In this document: positions 60,067 to 64,000 of the stretch, piece after piece | How positions within the stretch are numbered: position 1 is the first letter of the stretch | Layout of the letters: each line of letters opens with the position of its first letter | Origin: an uncultured Collinsella sp. | GTDB lineage: Bacteria > Actinomycetota > Coriobacteriia > Coriobacteriales > Coriobacteriaceae | Assembly: GCA_902495525.1 (NCBI GenBank) | Contig: CABUXL010000002.1 | Coordinates: forward strand, 25,639 to 89,638 | DNA length: 64,000 bases | Direction: 5' to 3' | Program-made: the position numbers and the translations under genes | Notes under the pieces: model-generated | What the model saw: the letters and a program-made list of their open reading frames with translations, nothing else | Told to the model about the DNA's origin: nothing | The model's database searches: none

Positions 60067-60813
60067 CTAGGCACACGATTCCAGCGCTCCGCTAAACAGC
60101 TTCACCATCTGTACGCGCGTGCCGGCGCCGTCCGTACGACGAGCAACCTCCACGTTATCGACGAGCATACGCATAAGCTTGATGCCACGGCCGCGCTCCT
60201 CGGATGCGACCGGCTCGCTCGTTTCATCGATAGAATAGCCGGCACCTCGATCAAGCACCTCAACCACAACGCGATCGCCATAGGCCTGAACCGTCAGGAC
60301 GCACCCGATACCGCCCGCATGGTCATAGGCATTACCCAGCGCCTCCCCCGACGCCAATGCGACATCGTAGCGCTCGTCACGGCGCAACGGAAGCGATTCA
60401 AGGAGTTCGGCGATGCGATGTCGGTAGTATGGAAGATTCTCGATACCCTGACGGACCTCGACGCTCTTACTCCAGCGAGGCAGCTCCCCCACCGGAATGG
60501 CGGGAATAGACTCCCGTGCCGGCCCCGCGACATGAAGGATATCGACAAGACGAGCAATCTCCAAAAAGCGAACGACTTCACCCGATGCATTGACGAGCGA
60601 AAGCAGGCCTTCTCGCCTCATGAGCTCACGAGCGCGCGTAAGCAGGAATGCCAAGCCCGTCGAATCGATAAAGCTAACAGCCTGACAGTTGATGACAACA
60701 CGACGCACGCCGCGGCCAATCAAAACATCCAACCGCCGACGCAGCGCAGGCACCGTGGCGATGTCGATATCGCCTGGTGGCGTCAAAACCGCTATGTCAT
60801 TCCACTCATTCAT
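60067..60813 (-). CDS. STAS - HATPase fusion (anti-sigma antagonist/anti-sigma)
   Basis: The 248-residue product from 60813 (a TTG at 60831 is alternative) has an N-terminal STAS domain, LTPPGDIDIATVPALRRRLD with the phosphoserine region VSFIDSTGLAFLLTRAREL. Residues about 130-248 form a GHKL serine kinase domain: YDVALASGEALGNAYDHAGG (N box), VLDRGAGYSIDE and GRGIKLMRMLVDNVE. Antagonist and kinase are normally separate proteins. It would take part in a partner-switching pathway with the phosphatase encoded upstream. Confidence 0.85.
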   Translation of the reverse strand: MNEWNDIAVLTPPGDIDIATVPALRRRLDVLIGRGVRRVVINCQAVSFIDSTGLAFLLTRARELMRREGLLSLVNASGEVVRFLEIARLVDILHVAGPARESIPAIPVGELPRWSKSVEVRQGIENLPYYRHRIAELLESLPLRRDERYDVALASGEALGNAYDHAGGIGCVLTVQAYGDRVVVEVLDRGAGYSIDETSEPVASEERGRGIKLMRMLVDNVEVARRTDGAGTRVQMVKLFSGALESCA

Positions 60814-60891
60814 ACGACCATGGTTCCCCAAAAAAGCCCACTCGATGCATTCGTTTCCCCAACCGTACGGATTCAGCCCGCCCAGCGTCGT

Positions 60892-63237
60892 CTATGAACG
60901 ACCCCGTAAAAACTCAAGGGACACCAATGCAATGTCATCGTCCAGCGCCGATTCGGTAAATCGGTCAAGCTCGCCCAAGACCTTGCCGCAGATTCCCGAT
61001 ACGCCCTCACCCGAGACAGAGAGCAGAAGGTCACGAAGGCGCTGCTCACCAAAGAACGCTCCGGTGCGGTCGCGGGCCTCAATCGTTCCGTCCGTATACA
61101 TGAAGAGCATGTCGCCAGGAGCGAACGTAAACACGCCTGTCTCGTACACCATGCTCTCAAAGGCACCGATTACGCCCGATTGGCATCCAAGCAGCTCGAC
61201 CTCTCCCCCACGGGCCTCGCCACCACCCAGCGGCATCGACTCTGGCCTAATGACCATGGTCGGAGGATGGCCCGCCGAACAATACGTTGCGCGTCCGGCT
61301 TTAAGGTCAATCTTGGCGATAAAGGCCGTCACGAACGTCTCGACCCTCGAAAAGCCCATGAGCATGCTGTTAAGGGAGCGTGCCATGCGGGCCGGGCCAG
61401 CGCCCTCCCAGGCATATGCCGTCAGGGCCGTCTTGACGAGCGCGGACATCGATGCGGCCTCAATGCCTTTGCCAGACACATCACCCAAAATCATGACGGC
61501 GCAGTCGTCGGGAAGTCGGATGAGCGTATAGAAATCGCCGCCGACCAACGCCGAGTTCGTGGCCGACAGGTACACCGAATCGGTTGCGATACCCGGAACA
61601 TCCCCCAGGGAATTTCTCATGCCGATCTGGAGGGTCTGAGCGATATGGCGCTCCTCGCGCTTTTGAGATTCGCCTTCGTAGATCAGTTCAAAGTCATGCG
61701 CCAAGTGCACCAAGTAGTCATATTCAAGGTCATCAATCGGCTCTTGGCTACTATCACGAAGCAGCAGCGCGCGCGTCGTCGGGCTCTTCGCAACGGAAGC
61801 AGGAACAATCGCGTCGTTACTGTGCTTGCCATCACCCTCAGAGCGCGGGCGCCCCGCCTCGATGCCGGAGTCGACGTAGAGACCTTGACAAGGCAGACCA
61901 TGCGCCCTAAGCCAGCCTCCCATAGGCATCGATTCGTCAACGCGAGTTATACGAACGTGTTTAAGGTCCTCGGCACTCGTACCGCCCAAAACAGATGCCT
62001 CAAAGCCATCAGGGCCAGCCCCCAGACGTGCCGCTGGCGCCGTCGTGGAAAAGAAAAGCTTCTCAGGGTCGTCCGGCAAGGCAACGCGACTGCCGCCTTC
62101 AAAATCTATGACGTAGGAATCCAGACTAGCGTCATACTCAACAGGGCAAAAATGGCAGTTAAGCATATTGCAGATCTCGGACGATACCGCCTGGGTAGCC
62201 GCGGCAGAATCGTCTAGAAAGGTAAACAACTCATCACGCAAGACATTGAGCGAGCGGCCAAGCTCGGCCGTGCGACGGGAGCGAAGGCTCGATGCCATGC
62301 CGACCAGCTGGATAGACAGGTAATCGCAAATGACCTCGAGCACATTAACGTCATAGGCAAGCGGTGCCTGAGGGCGTTTCCAACCAACTTCCAGCACGCC
62401 AAGGATCTGCGTACCGTAAAAAACGGGAAGACAGATCTCGCTGCGGTACGGAGGCATATCCTGCATACGCAACAGGTGCTTAGAACGATTGTCCAGGTCC
62501 ATAAACATACCGGAGGCAGCCCTATCGCCCTCAAGGTCCTGTTGAATCGACAAGCGACAGGCACGCGACTCACGAAGAACATACGTCGGAATGCCAGCGC
62601 CATACGGCAAAAACTCAGGCAGGTAGCTGTCGTACAGCTCCTTGGAAACACCGCGAAGTTTAAAACCGCCGCTCTCAGAAAAATAGATAGCAGCACCCGA
62701 AGCATCGAGCGTTCCTACAAGCTGGTTCAAAACGGTATCAAGTAGGCTGGGCAGCTCATCGGAGCCCACGGTACTCATAATGACCGAGAGCGTGCCAGAG
62801 AGGCGCTTGTTAGCCACTCTAAGCTCCGAAAGAGCACGCTTGAGCTGACGGTCGTGCGAATACTGTTCTTCGATGCTATGGAGCGCCACCAGGACACGTG
62901 GCGCGCGGCGCCCAAAGATGCGTGGAGGCGTTACGGAGCCCGCACGAACCAAGACGGGGATAAAGGAGCCGTCACTCAGCTTGAGCATCAGTTCGTTCTC
63001 GGAGCCATCAGTTTCAAATGGCAGACGATGTTCCGTCGCACGTTCAAAAGCGGACGAGTACAGGACGTCTTTAACATCTCCACCAATGACGTCGGCGCGT
63101 TCCTCGCACATCAAACCAAGTAAGCGATTATTCACATGCAGAATGGTTCCGTCGAGCTCGCAGATGATGACAGCATCGCTCGTGATCTCGACTAGTTGGG
63201 CAACGTCTGCCCACTCGTTGTGTTCAAGCGTTTCCAT
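60892..63237 (-). CDS. PAS-GAF-SpoIIE phosphatase
   Basis: The 781-residue protein has a PAS domain at 1-125 (SDAVIICELDGTILHVNNRL), a helical linker, a GAF domain at about 160-310 (YRSEICLPVFYGTQILGVLE), a second less clear sensory region, and a C-terminal PP2C/SpoIIE domain from about 540: ALVGGDFYTLIRLPDDCAVM, LGDVSGKGIEAASMSALVKT, TYCSAGHPPTMVIRP, LLFMYTDGTIEA-like MLFMYTDGTIEARDRTG and DDIALVSLEF. The acids for metals are present. It likely dephosphorylates the STAS domain downstream in response to an internal signal. Confidence 0.9.
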   Translation of the reverse strand: METLEHNEWADVAQLVEITSDAVIICELDGTILHVNNRLLGLMCEERADVIGGDVKDVLYSSAFERATEHRLPFETDGSENELMLKLSDGSFIPVLVRAGSVTPPRIFGRRAPRVLVALHSIEEQYSHDRQLKRALSELRVANKRLSGTLSVIMSTVGSDELPSLLDTVLNQLVGTLDASGAAIYFSESGGFKLRGVSKELYDSYLPEFLPYGAGIPTYVLRESRACRLSIQQDLEGDRAASGMFMDLDNRSKHLLRMQDMPPYRSEICLPVFYGTQILGVLEVGWKRPQAPLAYDVNVLEVICDYLSIQLVGMASSLRSRRTAELGRSLNVLRDELFTFLDDSAAATQAVSSEICNMLNCHFCPVEYDASLDSYVIDFEGGSRVALPDDPEKLFFSTTAPAARLGAGPDGFEASVLGGTSAEDLKHVRITRVDESMPMGGWLRAHGLPCQGLYVDSGIEAGRPRSEGDGKHSNDAIVPASVAKSPTTRALLLRDSSQEPIDDLEYDYLVHLAHDFELIYEGESQKREERHIAQTLQIGMRNSLGDVPGIATDSVYLSATNSALVGGDFYTLIRLPDDCAVMILGDVSGKGIEAASMSALVKTALTAYAWEGAGPARMARSLNSMLMGFSRVETFVTAFIAKIDLKAGRATYCSAGHPPTMVIRPESMPLGGGEARGGEVELLGCQSGVIGAFESMVYETGVFTFAPGDMLFMYTDGTIEARDRTGAFFGEQRLRDLLLSVSGEGVSGICGKVLGELDRFTESALDDDIALVSLEFLRGRS

Positions 63238-63262
63238 CGTGGACCCCGCCGTCTATCGGTAA

Positions 63263-63286
63263 CAAAAAAGCCTCCGAAGAGGCTTC
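63263..63286 (-). terminator. terminator of tRNA-Leu
   Basis: AGCCTC and GAGGCT form a stem around CGAA; on the minus strand TTTTTTGTT follows. Confidence 0.8.
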
Positions 63287-63296
63287 TCAAATGCGA

Positions 63297-63386
63297 TGGT
63301 GTCGGAGGCGGGACTTGAACCCGCATGACCAAAAAGCGGTCACTAGCACCTCAAGCTAGCGCGTCTGCCAATTCCGCCACTCCGAC
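63297..63386 (-). tRNA. tRNA-Leu (GAG)
   Basis: The 90-nt class II tRNA begins GTCGGAGTGGCGGAATTGG on the minus strand, has anticodon loop CTTGAGG (anticodon GAG), a long variable arm TGACCGCTTTTTGGTCA and ends with encoded CCA. Confidence 0.94.
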
Positions 63387-63443
63387 ATGCTATGTTGTTG
63401 ATTCACGGTTCGTTTTGTTGGACCCGCGCGTTCAACGAGGAAG

Positions 63444-63492
63444 ATAATAACCTATGATTCGAGAACTGTGCAACCACTTTTTTCAAAAAAGT
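63444..63492 (-). promoter_or_regulatory. tRNA-Leu promoter with palindromic A/T element
   Basis: TTGCAC and TATTAT lie 18 bp apart on the minus strand, preceded by ACTTTTTTGAAAAAAGT, a perfect 8-bp inverted repeat around one base. Confidence 0.65.
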
Positions 63493-63530
63493 TTACGAAT
63501 TTGTAAATGCGCAGGTAGATCCGTGTGTCC

Positions 63531-63655
63531 GGCCCCGAATCGGTGTTGCCTCCCGGCGCGTCCTCGGGCATGAGCGATATTTTGCTGCGCACTTCGTGCT
63601 GCAAAATATCGCTCCCCCTGCGGAATGCGCCGGGAGGCAACACCGATTCGGGGCC
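63531..63655. repeat. long inverted repeat C (nested)
   Basis: Perfect 29-bp arms at 63531-63559 and 63627-63655 enclose a second perfect 14-bp stem (GAGCGATATTTTGC at 63572-63585 with 63601-63614) whose loop contains GCAC-TTC-GTGC. It lies upstream of the tRNA-Leu promoter. Confidence 0.88.
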
Positions 63656-63744
63656 TGCAAATACGTACTTCAGGCACAGTTCTCAAACATGTTCTGGGAG
63701 CTGATATAAATTTAGTGGCTCGGCTTTGCCTAGCCCTTATATAA

Positions 63745-63772
63745 GGAGGCCGGAGCTAAAGCTCCGGCCTCG
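63745..63772. terminator. hairpin near right edge
   Basis: AGGCCGGAGCT and AGCTCCGGCCT pair around two bases; on the minus strand CCTTATATAAG follows, on the plus strand CGCTATCTTT. Confidence 0.55.
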
Positions 63773-64000
63773 CTATCTTTCCCATTAGACTAAGTGAGCG
63801 ATCAAGGAATCGCACCCCCTCTGCAGTGGTAACACAGGGCCCGTGCTGGACTTAGTTTTCAGAACATTCCGCACTGATATTTTCTGTATTGAAGACGTCG
63901 ATGATGCACCCGTATACCATTGACGTCGACACCATCAGATGCGGACCGCGCGGTGACCCCACATTCCGCTGGCGCCCACAGGGCTGCCCTCGTTTCCTGA
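63773..64000. other. right-edge region, possible gene end or RNA
   Basis: Two open frames run off the edge: on the minus strand one ending at 63852 (…ENISAECSEN), and on the plus strand one from 63910 (…YTIDVDTIRCGPRGDPTFRW) with codon use more like the genome. ACTAAGT (63790-63796) and ACTTAGT (63849-63855) complement each other across about 50 nt. I cannot decide between a gene end and an RNA. Confidence 0.25.

Noticed and set aside
63780..64000. 6S RNA, SRP RNA or tmRNA
   Set aside because: No SRP tetraloop consensus, tmRNA tag or 6S bubble could be identified; only a short complementary pair ACTAAGT/ACTTAGT.

Overview
The window looks like chromosomal DNA of an anaerobic, high-GC gut actinobacterium of the class Coriobacteriia, most likely Collinsella or a close relative. 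This rests on GC-rich third codon positions with frequent GTG/TTG starts, a class III (oxygen-sensitive) ribonucleotide reductase, flavodoxin, a LexA box of actinobacterial type and several families common in Coriobacteriia. The species cannot be fixed from sequence reading alone. Apart from one small orphan cluster, there is no prophage, insertion sequence, CRISPR array or rRNA operon.

Layout. 1-5.3 kb: end of an MFS permease with a DUF2087 protein, two Collinsella-type proteins of unknown role (one with a LOTUS-like N-terminus), a lipoprotein and a Tat-exported cysteine-protease-like protein. 5.5-10.4 kb: ettA, an sdpRI-like regulator/immunity pair facing a 28-residue hydrophobic peptide, tcdA and a TatD nuclease. 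10.5-21.9 kb: a ten-gene operon on the minus strand built around frlB/frlC-like genes, two PfkB kinases and a YfcC transporter, with a GntR regulator upstream and a palindromic operator at the promoter. It probably takes up and breaks down fructosamines (Amadori products) or related conjugates. 22-23.6 kb: two HAD phosphatases. 23.7-27 kb: an unusual three-gene operon (unknown protein, ClpP-like protease, VirD4/TraG-like ATPase) behind a stable-RNA-like promoter and a structured leader. 27-33.5 kb: pgi, a truncated alcohol-dehydrogenase-like protein, a LexA-controlled Y-family polymerase with YolD, an HMA protein, and DUF3793 with flavodoxin.

33.5-36.7 kb: an amino-acid ABC transporter. 36.8-42.8 kb: nfo, a Gfo/Idh/MocA oxidoreductase, a ferredoxin-like aldo/keto reductase, a panE-like gene interrupted by an in-frame TGA, and secreted or membrane proteins; two copies of a 78-bp covarying palindrome lie here. 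43.1-45.6 kb: metY with a leader peptide, divergent from a LysR regulator. 45.7-52.1 kb: rnhA, a second Gfo/Idh/MocA gene, acyP, a Fur-family regulator, HAD, a UreE-like protein next to a SlyD-type isomerase, an M19 dipeptidase and a YgjP-like peptidase. 52.1-57.4 kb: folate genes folE, HD and folB, then nrdG and nrdD with tandem NrdR boxes. 57.6-64 kb: four tRNA genes whose promoters share an A/T palindrome, a GH13 glucosidase and a partner-switching pair (STAS-HATPase and SpoIIE phosphatase).

Three long nested inverted repeats (54.4, 54.7 and 63.5 kb) remain unexplained. The most interesting unexplained coding unit is the ClpP/TraG-like operon at 24-27 kb.
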